NCBI GenBank assembly: GCA_032433765.1
Contig: JAVIAB010000139.1
Location: 39,949,608 to 40,013,607, forward strand
Direction: 5' to 3'
Length of the DNA stretch: 64,000 bases
Source of the DNA: Megaustenia siamemsis
Taxonomy: Eukaryota > Mollusca > Gastropoda > Stylommatophora > Ariophantidae
Part shown: piece by piece, positions 45,459-56,147 of the stretch
How the letters are laid out: each line of letters begins with the position of its first letter
Position numbering within the stretch: the first letter of the stretch is position 1
The notes under the pieces: generated by a model
Databases searched by the model: none
Seen by the model: only the letters and a program-made list of their open reading frames with translations
Told to the model about the DNA's origin: nothing
Translations under genes and position numbers: made by a program

Positions 45459-45714
45459 CTGTTTTAAAACAGATTTGCACATCTCATTATTGTTAAAATG
45501 TAATATCATTAAGACAAAAAGGTTAAGATTAGCACTGTATGCAAACTACAACTGCTTATTTTAATCTCAAATTGTAATTATAATCCCTTTCTGCATTTAT
45601 ATGTGATAATGCCCTGAACTATTATTCTGTTCATCCTTAAATTGTGAAAATGATTCCAATTTGTATCACCACACAAAATATGAATTTTTTTTTATTACTG
45701 TTTATGTTAGTAAT

Positions 45715-46170
45715 GTTTTCTCTTTCTACTTTTCAACTCCTGTGGAGCATAGGTATTCAATAAACACTCTCCAAGCCATTCTGTTTCTTGCTATTCTTTT
45801 AAGATCATTCCATGTCTTCCCCATCATCTTCTGTTTCCACCTGTCTTCTCCAAGAATATTTTTGTCTTCCTCTTTGTCTTTTTCTTGGGGATTCCAACAA
45901 AAAGGTCATGTAATACTCTCAGTTGGCTTCTACAGTGTGTGTCCTATCCAGCACCATCGTTTTTGTTGTATGTCTTTATCCACTAGTATTTGACTGGTAC
46001 TTTTCTATAATTCTACATTAGTGATTTTGTCCTGACTTTTCCATCCTTTTACTCTGCACAAGCATCATTAATGAAGGTCTGTGTCTTCGTGATTGTCATT
46101 TTTTTCTCCATGTTTCACGGCCATATAATAGAAGTGATTTAACATTGGAGTAGAACATTTTTATTTTTTG
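45715..46170 (-). mobile_element. LINE-5 3' end
   Basis: Mirrors 48738-49195: on the + strand it has GTGGAGCATAGGTATTCAAT, ATTCCATGTCTTCCCCATCA and CACTAGTATTTGACTGG. On the - strand these encode the end of a reverse transcriptase (KMMGKTWNDLKR type). Frames are broken. Confidence 0.7.
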
Positions 46171-46314
46171 GTAATGTTTTAGTACATTATTATTGCTTAT
46201 GAGATTAAATAATTGAAAGATCAACAAATTTGCAATAAAAGTTGAAACAAAAACAAACATATTTTAATTCTAAATGTATTATTAATTATTAGATACACCT
46301 TACTTATAATGATA

Positions 46315-46480
46315 ATTCTCTCTCTCTGCGATCAAGACTCAGAGTAGGATTCCAGACTCTCGTCTGTTTAAGCGAATCGATTGCCCCATATAGTTTTTCT
46401 TCCAGGGAGGTGGGCGTGGACCACATTGCTCTTCTCAGATCTGTGTACTGGGGGATAATTCTATTCCTCTTCTTCTAGCT
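46315..46480 (-). mobile_element. LINE C-terminal fragment
   Basis: On the - strand it reads the TSLEEKLYGAI..SLKQT block with an internal deletion, then RVWNPTLS and a GAGAGA tail. Related to 38590-38875. Confidence 0.6.
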
Positions 46481-46919
46481 CATACCCTTACTTTGAGATA
46501 TACAGACATTATGAAATCTTATTTCAATTAACCACTTCAATTTTTTTTTTACTTGTCACTTCCACTTATAGCTTTTGAGTGTCAAAGGAGATACAAAGTT
46601 TTAGTTGTAGCTCTTCTAGCAGCCTTAGCCATTGTCTTTTAACTTTTATTACTATGTGATCTAGAGCAGTATGGTTCAACACATGCCTCAAGCATCCAGT
46701 AAGACTTATTAGATATTTCTAGTTTTCCTTTAAAAAAAAATATATAGCTTACTAATAAAATTGGAGGTATTTGGCAGAAAATTCAATCTTTTCTGCAGGT
46801 TCTATAGTTCCTGTTAGATAGTAGTACAAAAGTGTATGTTTTCATGTAACATTGTAGCCCCTGGTTCAAGAAATGTAACAAATAATTGTACTTTTAACCA
46901 GAGATTCAAAAGGAGATTC
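46481..46919. other. Intron sequence, nothing recognised
   Basis: AT-rich, no exon or repeat family assigned. Confidence 0.35.
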
Positions 46920-48210
46920 AAAATTTGATTGCAGTCTGTGTTTTCGGGACCATGTCGACCATGTGATAACAAAATCCCACAAGAATTAGCTGCCTTGAAG
47001 GTCATGGCAGCTACCAACATTGAGCAGAAGCTACTTACCCTTCTGTTGTCAGGGACTAGTCCTCGCACCAATCGAGTATGCTCTGGCAATTCTTACTGTC
47101 AGTACGATGAAAATTGACAGGCTGAGGAAAATACAGAATGAAGCGATGTGCATTATCTTGGGGTATACGAGGGATCCTGTGTAGCAATGAGGTATCTTCT
47201 TGACTTTCCAACCATGGATGATGGAATCAAGATCTGGAGGGCATGAGCATACCTGAAGATTAGTACAGATACAGAGCATCCATTGCACCACGAGCTCAAC
47301 ACAGGGAAAGGTATCAGGCTAAAATGAGGCAAATCATGGGTGGGCCGAGCAGAAGATGTCATCAAACAGGTCTGTGGTCATACCAATATCAACGCTTGCG
47401 AGAAGTGGATACTACTGGTGCTTATGTCATTCAGAGGGACATTCTCGTATATTGTCACACTCTACAGGAAATGTAGGAAACAGAACTCAGTGGTTGTCAA
47501 TGTAGAGGTCAACAGTCTCATCTGGGATAACACCGGTGAGAAAAATCCTCATCTATACAGACGGATCTGTAATATGACACCAAAGGAGTGCATGGGCATT
47601 TACAGCATGCTTGGCAGGCAGAATAGTCAAGGAAGACAGTGGTGCATTTGTTATAACCATGAGTAGCATGACGATGGAGGTGATGGCAGTGACCAGGCCA
47701 TTCAACTGGTTAGAGTCATAAGACTAAACCCACGCCTACATACTGAGTGATTCAATGAGTATGATAAAAAATAGTGGAGGTGGCTCTGTACATATGCAAT
47801 GATTAGAGTCATTGCAGAAATCAAGAATATGAAAGACTCACTTTTGTCTACGTCCCAGGTCATGTGAGAGTATGGGGAAATGAATGAGCGGACAGGTTGG
47901 CTAACTGCGCTATCTTTTAGGACGGTCAACCAATGGATCGGGCGGACATCATCAGTGCCCTCTGAGATGTGGGAAGAGCACAGGACTTCGACAACCATGG
48001 GTCCACGTCACTCCTTCAGATGAAAGATATGGGAGTTAAGATGGGCACAGCCAGAAACGAGAAACTTAGTAGGCGTGTAAGTTTATCAACCAACACAGAA
48101 CTGGAGCTGCCAGTTGCTGGACACTGTAGGACTTGCTGAGGAGGGGATCTGAGCACCTATGGACATGTTCGAAGTGCATTGATGATGACCTGCAAATAAT
48201 TCGATAACTC
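46920..48210 (+). mobile_element. LINE-RH: reverse-transcriptase thumb plus RNase H, degenerate
   Basis: The first part reads, across frames, IEYALAILTVSTMKIDRLRK, IQNEAMCIILGYTRDPV and LLDFPTMDDGIKIWRA, the thumb region of a LINE reverse transcriptase. From about 47550 an RNase H domain follows: IYTDGSVI, then MTMEVMAV and ILSDSMSMI, carrying the catalytic D, E and D. Many stops break the later part. A closer-to-intact RNase H of the same family is at 53620-54425. RNase H-bearing LINEs occur in I/Ingi-like clades; which one is not resolved. Confidence 0.75.
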
Positions 48211-48737
48211 AATTCAAAGGCTTTTGCAAAGACTTCTTCAGAAAAACAATTCTTTTGATCTGTCCAGCAAACGCTATTTGAATGGGGATGTGGATATGGA
48301 TTACAGCCAATGACCACAGATTATATGGCAATAGCTGCAAAGCAATGTCCTGATGACTGAAGATTCTTGGGCAGTAGATACAAATGACCATTAATGTGAT
48401 GGTAGTGGGATCTAGAAAATCTGGACTTCATAGGTAACTTAGAAATGTTTGATTGACTACTTTTGACAGGTTGTCAGAAGTTGGACAGAGGTAAAGAAAC
48501 ACTGGAAGGTGCCTCACATAAGGTGTACTGAAAACTTAACTAATAGACGACTGACCACTGTTAATATTACTAAAGGTGGTGCCAAAAAAAGATAAACTTG
48601 CAAATTTCAGATGAGTTATTGGACGGACAGTCTTTAAAATAGTAATCAAGCACGCAGTTGTGAGATAAAATTTACACTGTTTTTACAGTTTTAGTTTTGA
48701 AATTCACAGACAGCTTTTAAATTCCAGAAAAAATTTC

Positions 48738-49195
48738 TTCTTCTTCTTCTACCTTTCAGCTCCCTGTGGAGCATAGGTCTTCAACAAATGCTTTCCAAGT
48801 CATTTTGTTTCTTGCCATTCTTTTAAGATCATTCCATGTCTTCCCCATCATCTTTATCTCTGCTTCTGTCTGTCTTTTCCAAGAATTTCTTGGTCTTCCT
48901 CTTTGTTTGTCTTTTCCCCTGGGGATTCAAAAAAGGCTATTGTGTAATACTCTCAGATGGCTTCCGCATTGTGTATCCTATCCAGCGCCGTTGTCTTCGC
49001 TGTATCTCTTTATCCACTGGTATTTGACTGGTACATTTCCATAATTCTATGTTAGTGATTTTGTCCTGCCACTTCCATCCTTTTATTCTGTGTAAGCATC
49101 CATTAATGAAAGTATGTATTTTCATTATTGTCAATTTTGTTTTTCTCAATAAGAAAATTGGGAACTCTCTTTTGTCAACCTTCACAGTGAGTTTT
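48738..49195 (-). mobile_element. LINE-5 3' end
   Basis: On the - strand it reads KIHTFINGCLHRIKGWKWQD, KITNIELWKCTSQIPVDKEI, QRRQRRWIGYTMRKPSESIT, then in another frame the KMMGKTWNDLKRMAK..WKAF end and a GAAGAA tail. These are the closing motifs of a widespread LINE reverse transcriptase. It is 5'-truncated with one or more frameshifts. Confidence 0.8.
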
Positions 49196-49769
49196 TAATT
49201 TTTTTTTAAATTAGATTTCAGGTATTAGTATCACACTGAGCTTAGTTCTTTATTAAAGTTAAGTCAAATAAAAATTGTATGGCCACATGAGTGGTGAACT
49301 GAGTCTTTCCTATTATATGCCCTACTTTTGGAGTGCTGCTGTTGATGTTGTCATAATCATCATCATTGAAGAATTGAGATAAATCTTATATGAGGATTGC
49401 CCTTAATTTTCTTGTGGAGCACTAAGTGAGTTCTTTGAATTTCTCATATCTCAATAAATTACATGTCTGCTTGTAAACTCTTGTTTAGATACCTATTTGT
49501 TTGTCTGTATATTTATTTATATATACATATATAAGTGATGACCCATGCTCCCTTACAGTATGTTTTTTTAGCCCTCAGGAAACAAAAGGTTGGATCACAC
49601 TAATCTAGAGTTTCTCACTAATCTTCTCACATTCTGTAGCAACAATTTGTGAGTTATAAGTAGAATTTAAACAGGTTGGGGGGAGGGGGGTTTACTAGAA
49701 AGAAATTGTAGAGTATTTTAAATAAGTTACTACACAGGCTTTTAAACAGTGCTAATAATCATCCTTCTT
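49196..49769. other. Intron sequence, nothing recognised
   Basis: AT-rich; a short GGGGGAGGGGGG run near 49679. No gene seen. Confidence 0.35.
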
Positions 49770-50168
49770 CTTCGCATTCACCCTGGACGTTAATGTACTG
49801 TGTCACTAGTTTACAACAAGCCATGATATCTGTGCCTTTTGGCCCAACACATCTGTCTTCATCATGGGTAGATTTGCTTTTCTTAACAATTTTTGCCTGC
49901 ATAGCAGATATATTTAGCCTAATATTTTCAACTTTAAACTATTGAGGGTTCTTTAGTGTGCATGACAAGAACCTCCTGTTTTCTTTGTTGTTTTCCAAGA
50001 TGGCTACATATCAGGCCTCACCACCCAGAGACCAGGAGAAGGCCACAAGGAAACCATGGGTTCGATTTTGTTAAAAATTTCCACCACCTGTAGACTGTAG
50101 TGATAATTTAAACCAGGATCTTCCTGTCCTGAGAATTGACATCTTGCCTCTGAACCACCCAGTCCATG
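49770..50168 (-). mobile_element. SINE-E, full length
   Basis: On the - strand the tRNA-like head GGACTGGGTGGTTCAGAGGC and B-box region TCCTGGTTTAAATTATC are followed by the body and the end GGGTGAATGCGAAGAAGAAG. Segment order is the same as at 4250-4655. Confidence 0.75.
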
Positions 50169-50567
50169 CTAACAGTCATTGATTAGCATTAATTTAATTA
50201 ATATCATTTTTAAAAATTATCTTCACCCCATCTGTGACATTTCCAATGCGATTGTATGTAGACATCGTCATCGTGCGAATTGGATGTTTGTTCAGATCAT
50301 AGTCTTTAGGCTCAGATTGTCGTGCTTTGTGCCTATTTATAAGAAAACAAATTTCATTTTCCTGTATTAATTTAATTTAAAGCAAACAGTTAAACTTAAA
50401 ATCTACAATGTTTTTAATTTGCATTCACCAAGCAAACATTGAAACTACTGAAATAGATTCATTCAATGTTACAGTCAATTTAAAGTAAGTATGTTTTGTT
50501 GTTTTTTTCCCACCAGGTAACACAAAGACAAAATCAGTCAGAGTTCTATGTTCTTTTGTAACTCATC

Positions 50568-52072
50568 ATCATGTGCCATACTGGTTGGCGTAGGCGATCA
50601 TGTCCTTCCACAATCTTCTATCTACAGTGCATCGTATCAGTTCTGTTGTTGACTGCTTCCATGCCATGACACCAAGCTATCCAGTATTTTCTCTCTTTGT
50701 TGTCCGCGGTCTCTCTTTCCTTTTATTTTGCCAGTTGTAACCAAGTATTCCAACTTTCCTCTTCTCATGATGTGCCCGAAAAATGTTGATTGTTGCTTTC
50801 TGATGTTTTTTAGGAGCTGCCTTTTTATGTTGGCCTCTTTGAGAACTTCCTCAATGGTCTTTTTAGCTGTCCAGGGAACTTTCAACATTCTTCTGAGAAA
50901 TCCTATCTCTGTGGCCTCTAATCGTCTTTTCATTTGTTTGTCTACTGTCCATGATTTGCTTCCATAGGTCAGAATTGGTTCTATATAGCACCGATGATCA
51001 CTCTTTCTCATTTCTATTGACATAGATTTGTTGCATAAGATATTTTTCATTTTCTGAAATGCTATTTTAGCCTGAGCTATTCTACCTTTTATTTCTGTGG
51101 TGCATCTTCTATCGGATATTATTATTGTGCCCAAATATTTGACGCGTTGCACTTGTTTCAAATTTGTCCTGTTTATTTTTATGCTACATGCTGGTGATGA
51201 TTGTTTCTTCGATATGACCATTACTTCTGTTTTCTTACTATTCAGGCTGAGACCTTTCTTGTTGCTTTCTTTTACTATTATGTCTATCATTTCTTGTAGT
51301 TCATTCTCTGTCTCTGCTATTAAGATTGTGTCATTCACATATCGCAAATTATTTATGTTGTGACCGTTGACTTCAATTCCTTTTTTGTCTACTATTGATC
51401 TTATAATATGTTCGCTGTAAAGTGAAAACAAATCCGGCGACAGAACACAGCCTTGTCTGACTTCTTGTTTTATAAGTTGAAATTGTCCTGTTTGGTTGCT
51501 AATTCGTATAGCTGCTGTATGTTGCCAGTACACAATTTTATGATTCACAGATCCTTGCCATCAATGTTTAATTTCTCCAGCATATTTATTATTTCCACAT
51601 GCTTTACTTTGTCAAATGCTTGTGTGGAGTCTATTAAGCACATATATAGATCTTTCTATCAATGTTCTTAAGATGTATATTGCATTAATGGTGCCCTTTC
51701 CTTCCACAAATCCACATTGTTCCTCACTTATTTCTGGTTTTAGTTTGTTCCTTACACGTTTCATGATTATTCTTAGTAATATTTTAGTCATATGGCTCAT
51801 GAGACTAATAGTGCGATGGTCTTCACAATCAGTGGCGCCTGACTTCTTCGTATGGCTACAAAGATATATTTTAGTAGACCTTCAGGTATGTGTCCAGTGT
51901 TATATATGTCATTGAGTAGTTTTGTTATGACTTGTACTTCCAGCTCTCCTAATGAATGCATTTCATTTATCTCTTCGATTGTTATATTGTCGGGACCTGG
52001 AGCTTTGCCTCTTTTCATGTGTTGAATTATGTCCTCCACTTCACTCTGCATTATTGGTGGTCCTGTGTCTTT
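50568..52072 (-). mobile_element. LINE-ATG, longest open copy
   Basis: The - strand has open frames of 84, 62 and 303 codons that together give most of a reverse transcriptase. Blocks in order are KRGKAPGPDNITIEEI, EEQCGFVEGKGTINAI, VRQGCVLSPDLFSLYSEHII, KGLSLNSKKTEVMVISK, VKYLGTIIISD, LRRMLKVPWTAKKT, FGHIMRRGKLEYLVTT and REKILDSLVSWHG. The catalytic box reads YVND instead of YADD, so this copy could not polymerise DNA. The 5' end lies at the same LINE position as the copy at 30797-32284. Clear target-site repeats were not found. Confidence 0.88.
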
Positions 52073-52356
52073 GTTTCAATTGTTTAACTCTGGTCTTTCA
52101 TCATCATGTATATAATATTTAGAGTTGTCTCTTGACTAATATATCTTTTACTTACTTTTGTAACTACTAACTCAACTGCTAACTTAATATTTCTTTTAAT
52201 TGTGTATTTTTTTTAAAAAGTGAGTAACACTGTATACTGTATATTTAAATATACACATAATTATAGACTTTACCAATTAGAGTATTTACGTTACTACTAC
52301 TAATACTTAGTTTAACTAAATTAACTACCAATAATAAATTAATTTATAAAACTTAC

Positions 52357-52359
52357 CAT
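52357..52359 (-). CDS. Small axonemal-like protein gene, candidate start exon 1
   Basis: On the - strand an ATG sits exactly at the end of an exon-like stretch: GAACTCAGAATG followed by the strong donor GTAAGT. The phase is 0, so Met joins directly to TLPETT of exon 2, 6.9 kb away. The product is then 157 residues over four exons. The exon body (about 52360-52650, GC-richer with GCTGTCAATGTAAGCAATGG) would be 5' UTR. The link to exon 2 rests on phase and donor quality alone; a spliced read is needed. The same exon end is present at 62672. Confidence 0.45.
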
Positions 52360-52829
52360 TCTGAGTTCAGAACTGCTCGTGAGTAGTTCGTTTTAGTAGA
52401 CCGTAAAGTAAGCGATCCTTTTCGATTGTCATTTAACGAATTGCCAATAAAACTATACATGATTCTGGTATATAAAACAATTGATGATAAGTAAAATACT
52501 CCACTGCAAGATGTTATGTTATTTTATCGATCAACCAACAGTTGTTACAACAAACTAAGAGGACTTGAATGGACTGAAGAGATCACTTTTTTCTGTTGCC
52601 ATTGCTTACATTGACAGCGGAAGTACTAACTTCAACTTTACTAGTTTAAAGAAATAGAATAAGTTAGTTTTCTTTTGGAGTAAATTGTTTTAAATATAAA
52701 ATTTCCCATGAAATAAATTATGTTTTAATGCTAATAAATAATAAAAGGCAACATAATGAAATAATTCATTGACATTCATTTGTAATGTTTGATGTTTTAT
52801 AACATTTATAGACATCATTAAAATCAATA

Positions 52830-52900
52830 GGCTCGTTGGTCTAGGGTATGATTCTCGCTTTGGGTGCGAGAGGTCCCGGGTTCAAATCCCGGACGAGCCC
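52830..52900 (+). tRNA. tRNA-Pro (anticodon TGG)
   Basis: GGCTCGTTGGTCTAGGGTAT is followed by the anticodon arm TCTCGC-TTTGGGT-GCGAGA with TGG at positions 34-36, and the T arm GTCCCGGGTTCAAATCCCGG. The acceptor stem GGCTCG pairs with CGAGCC. The D loop has three Gs where eukaryotic tRNA-Pro usually has four, giving 71 nt. The internal promoter boxes are intact (A box TTGGTCTAGGGT, B box GGTTCAAATCC). A short T run follows within 15 bp as a terminator. Confidence 0.92.
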
Positions 52901-52979
52901 AATAATTTTTATTGTTATTTTGAAGGGATTTCTTCTTTTCTTTTTTTTTTTTTTAATTATTCTGATTTGAATGCAGTAA

Positions 52980-53283
52980 TTTTAGAACAATAAGCCTAAT
53001 GAGCCAGGTAACAAAAATATTACTAAAAGTTATACAGGGAAGGATTCAGAATAAAATCATACTAAATTAGATGAGCAACAATTTGGATTCAGGAAAAACA
53101 TTGGCACAAAAGAAGCCTTATTTAGCATGAGAACATTGATTGAAAAGTATATAGAAGTAGATAAACCAATATATGTCTGCTTCATAGACTACACCAAAGC
53201 TTTCGATAGAATACACTATAATCAACTTATAGACTGCCAAAAGGATATAAATCTAGACGACACAGACATAACGACTAATATGT
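52980..53283 (+). mobile_element. LINE-3, upstream part (interrupted)
   Basis: Reads FRTISLMSQVTKILLKVIQG, RIQNKI, QQFGFRKNIGTKEALFSMRT, LIEKYIEVDKPIYVCFIDYT, KAFDRIHYNQLID across a frameshift. These are reverse-transcriptase blocks 2-3, including the first catalytic Asp (FIDYTKAFD). It breaks at ATGTA where SINE-B begins and resumes at 54476. Confidence 0.85.
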
Positions 53284-54470
53284 AGAGGATGCGAAGACGC
53301 GCCTCCCAGCACCAGAGCTGGAAGTTGTCAGCGACCCACAGCTGATGGCTTGCGCCAGGATCGGTGAACAAAAACCATCCAGACCCTGTTCCACCTCTCT
53401 GTGGTGCCTCTAGTAACAGATTAACCTATCTAGTCTGGCCAAATGTGCAGGGATCGAAGAGGGAAGACAACCCGGCACTCAAAAATGTCGTGCTGAAGTC
53501 GGATGTGTTGGGCTGAAAGGCGTAAATATAACAGTTATACTGCAAACCACAATAGAACGCAGACACGTCCACTACGTCCTTGTAAGGGCGGATGATGAAG
53601 AGGAATATTCTAGTCTACTACGATACTCTAGAATACTTTATTCAAGGGGACTTTCTCGTGTATTGTCACGCTCGACTGGAGAAGTAGGGAACAGAACCCG
53701 GTCGTGGTTAATGCTGAGGTCAACGGTCCTCATCTGCGATAACACCGATGAGAAGATGAAGTCATCTATACAGACGGATCTGTAATACGACACCAAAGAA
53801 GTGCATGGGCTTTTACAGCACGCTCGGCAGGCAGAATAGTCAAGGAGGACAGTGGTGCATAAGTCATGGCCACGAGTAGCATGACAATGGAGGTGATGGC
53901 AGTGACCAAGGCATTCAAATGGTTAGAGTCACAAGACTACACCCACGCATGTATACTGAGCGATGCGATGAGCATGATTTAAAAGTGGAGGCAGGCTCAG
54001 TACGCATGCAATGGGTTGAGTCGTTGCAGAAATCCAAAATACGTAAGGTCACCTTTGTCTATGTCCCTGGACATGCGGGAGTACGAGGAAATGAGAGAGC
54101 GGACAGGTTGGCTAGCTGCGCTGTCGTTGAGGACGGGCAACCAATGGATCGGGCGGACATCATCAATGCCCTCCGAGATGTGGGAAGAGCACAGGACTTC
54201 GACAAACACAGATCCACGTCACTTCTTCGGATGATGGAAATGGGAGTTAAGTTGGGCACAGCCAGAAATGAGAAACTTAGTGGGCGTGTAAGAAGACCTA
54301 TCAACCAACATAGAACTGGAGTCGTCAGTCGCTGGACACTGAGGGAATTGCTGAGGAGGGGATCTGAGCACCTATGGACATTTCGGAGTGCAATGCAATG
54401 ATGACCCGCAAATAACTCAATAACTCAATAACTTTAGTCATCGGGCGAACGCAACCAACCAACCAGCATG
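53284..54470 (+). mobile_element. SINE-B inserted in LINE-3, itself split by LINE-RH
   Basis: The SINE-B head and core run from 53284 (GATGCGAAGACGCGCCTCCC) to about 53610. The SINE-B 3' end CTTTAGTCATCGGGCGAACG CAACCAACCAACC appears only at about 54432-54470. Between them lies LINE-RH. ATGTA occurs just before 53284 and again at 54473-54477, and removing the insert restores the LINE-3 frame RLICNLYWEQTA. Confidence 0.85.
53620..54425 (+). mobile_element. LINE-RH fragment with near-complete RNase H domain
   Basis: Blocks in order are IYTDGSVIRHQRSAWAFTA, RIVKEDSGA, MTMEVMAVTKAFKWLESQDY, ACILSDAMSMI, KVTFVYVPGHAGVRGNERAD and RLASCAVVEDGQPMDRADII. The four metal-binding residues of RNase H (D in TDGS, E in MEVMA, D in LSDAM, D in ERADRLA) and the His of GHAG are all present, but in at least three frames. 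The last 160 codons (53919-54401) are open. The domain removes RNA from RNA:DNA hybrids during retrotransposition. The 3' end is an AATAACTC repeat. Confidence 0.85.
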
Positions 54471-54475
54471 TAATT

Positions 54476-55455
54476 TGTACTGGGAGCAAACAGCTTTAAT
54501 AAAATATAACAAGGAGAACTCTACACCCATAGATATAAAAAGGAGTAAGGCAAGGATGCATCCTATCACCAAGCTTGTTCAATCTATACACTGAACAAAT
54601 CTTTAAAAACATCTCAGAGATGCCAAGCCTAAACATTAATGGAAAGATAATCAATAACCTAAGATATGCTGATGATACTGAACTACTAGCAGAAAATCCT
54701 AAAGACCTACAACAATTGTTTAATGTGATAAACATAACAAGCAAAAAATATTGACTAGATATGAATATAAAAATACTAAAACTATGATCATAAACAAAGA
54801 AAATTCTCAAGACCTACAAGTAAATATCACAGTTGAAGGAATACATCTGGAGACAGTTCAAAGCTACAACTACCTTGGACATACTATAACGAACGATGGA
54901 AAATGTAAAATTGAATAAACAAAAGAATAGGTATGACAAAAAGTAATTTTAATGCCATGAAAAGTATACTAACAACAAAACAATAACAGTAGGAAAAAAA
55001 GCAAAGTAGCTGAAGCTTGAATAAAATGTTACATCTTCTCAAATTCCTGTATGGTACAGAAACATGGACATTAGACAAGAAAACAGAACTGAAAATTGAA
55101 GCCTTTGAAACGTTTATTTATAAAAAGAATAGGTAGAATTGGATGGAAATAAAAGAAAACAAACGATGAAGTTTTAAAACAACTAAAAATAAAAAGAGAA
55201 CTACTAAATACAATTAAGACAAGACAAATGACATTTTTGGGACACGTTAAAAGAAACAACAGCCTACTAAAAGTAATATTGGAAGGGAAAATACAAGGCA
55301 AAAGAGCAGAGGCAGACCAAGACTAAAATAGACGAGTAACATCAAAAGATGGGCAAGTCAATCTATGACAACCTGCACCATCAAAGCAAGAAACAGAGTG
55401 GAATGGCGATCCATGGTAGCCAACCTTCTTGCGGAGACGGCACTCGATGATGATG
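54476..55455 (+). mobile_element. LINE-3, downstream part
   Basis: Resumes as NLYWEQTALIKYNKENSTPI, then GCILSPSLFNLYTEQIFKNI, the catalytic box RYADDTELLAENP, YNYLGHTITNDGKCKIE, thumb blocks, GKRAEADQ and WRSMVANLLAETALDDDE, then GATGATGA. The YADD box is intact but several frameshifts are present. Confidence 0.85.
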
Positions 55456-55499
55456 AATCTGATTTGTCATTACTCTACAGTACAACTACGTAAATAATT

Positions 55500-55770
55500 C
55501 AGTATATGAGGTTTTCGAAAAAATAGAGCTCCTAAGAAACATCAGAAAGAAATAATCAACATTGTGCAGGCATATCACGAGAAGAAGAAAGTTGGAATAC
55601 TTGCTCGCAACTGACAAAATACAGGGAGAGATTGCGGATTAGAAAAAGAGAAGATACTGGATAGCTTGGTGTCATGGCACGGAAAACAGTCCACAACTGA
55701 TTTGATAGAATGTACTGTGGAAGGACATGAACGCCTACGCTACTTCGCTAAGCGGTATGGATATGGTGGA
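55500..55770 (+). mobile_element. LINE-ATG 3' fragment
   Basis: Has AGAAACATCAGAAAGAAATA, GCATATCACGAGAAGAAGAA, GGATAGCTTGGTGTCATGGC and GGACATGAACGCCTACGC, the last 270 bp of LINE-ATG without the ATG tail. Confidence 0.75.
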
Positions 55771-55874
55771 AGGTGCTGATAGCAATTACATTCTTCATTT
55801 TTTGTTATTTTTTCTAGAAAATAATGCATTCTGAATCAATTACAAAACTAATGAAATTAACGTATTATGACAAT

Positions 55875-56147
55875 TCCTGTGTGTTACCGGGGCCTCATTA
55901 TGAGGGAAGTAAAGAATAGTGACACTGTGACCTTCCAGGCATGTCGTAAGAGGCGACTAAGGAGGTTGATCGATGGCTTGACAAGCTGTCATTGTAAAAA
56001 AATATTGTTATGGAAACAGCGCCATATATTTTAGAGCAGTGATCTCTGCAATATGTGCCATTTTGGCACGCAAGGTTTCTGGTTTAGAGATTGTGGTTCT
56101 GCTCTATGAGCTGTCTTCGGCTCGAAAGGACAATAGATAGATAGATC
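55875..56147 (+). mobile_element. SINE-A with target-site duplication
   Basis: Body from TCCTGTGTGTTACCGGGGCC to GGCTCGAAAGGACAATAG plus GATA repeats. Flanks ATGACAAT at 55867-55874 and 56148-56155. The (GATA) tail has three units here against about 14 at 30285. Confidence 0.88.

Larger units (their letters stand above)
52187..53733 (+). repeat. Dispersed duplication, copy 1
   Basis: From ATTTCTTTTAATTGTGTATT onward the sequence recurs at 62511-64000 in the same order: AT-rich flank, candidate start exon, tRNA-Pro, LINE-3 piece, SINE-B and the start of LINE-RH. The second copy is shorter through scattered one-base deletions and reaches the window edge. Confidence 0.9.

Noticed and set aside
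53284..54470. LTR retrotransposon because of the RNase H domain
   Set aside because: No long terminal repeats, protease or integrase; the RNase H follows LINE-type thumb sequence at 46920-47550 and ends in a short tandem repeat.
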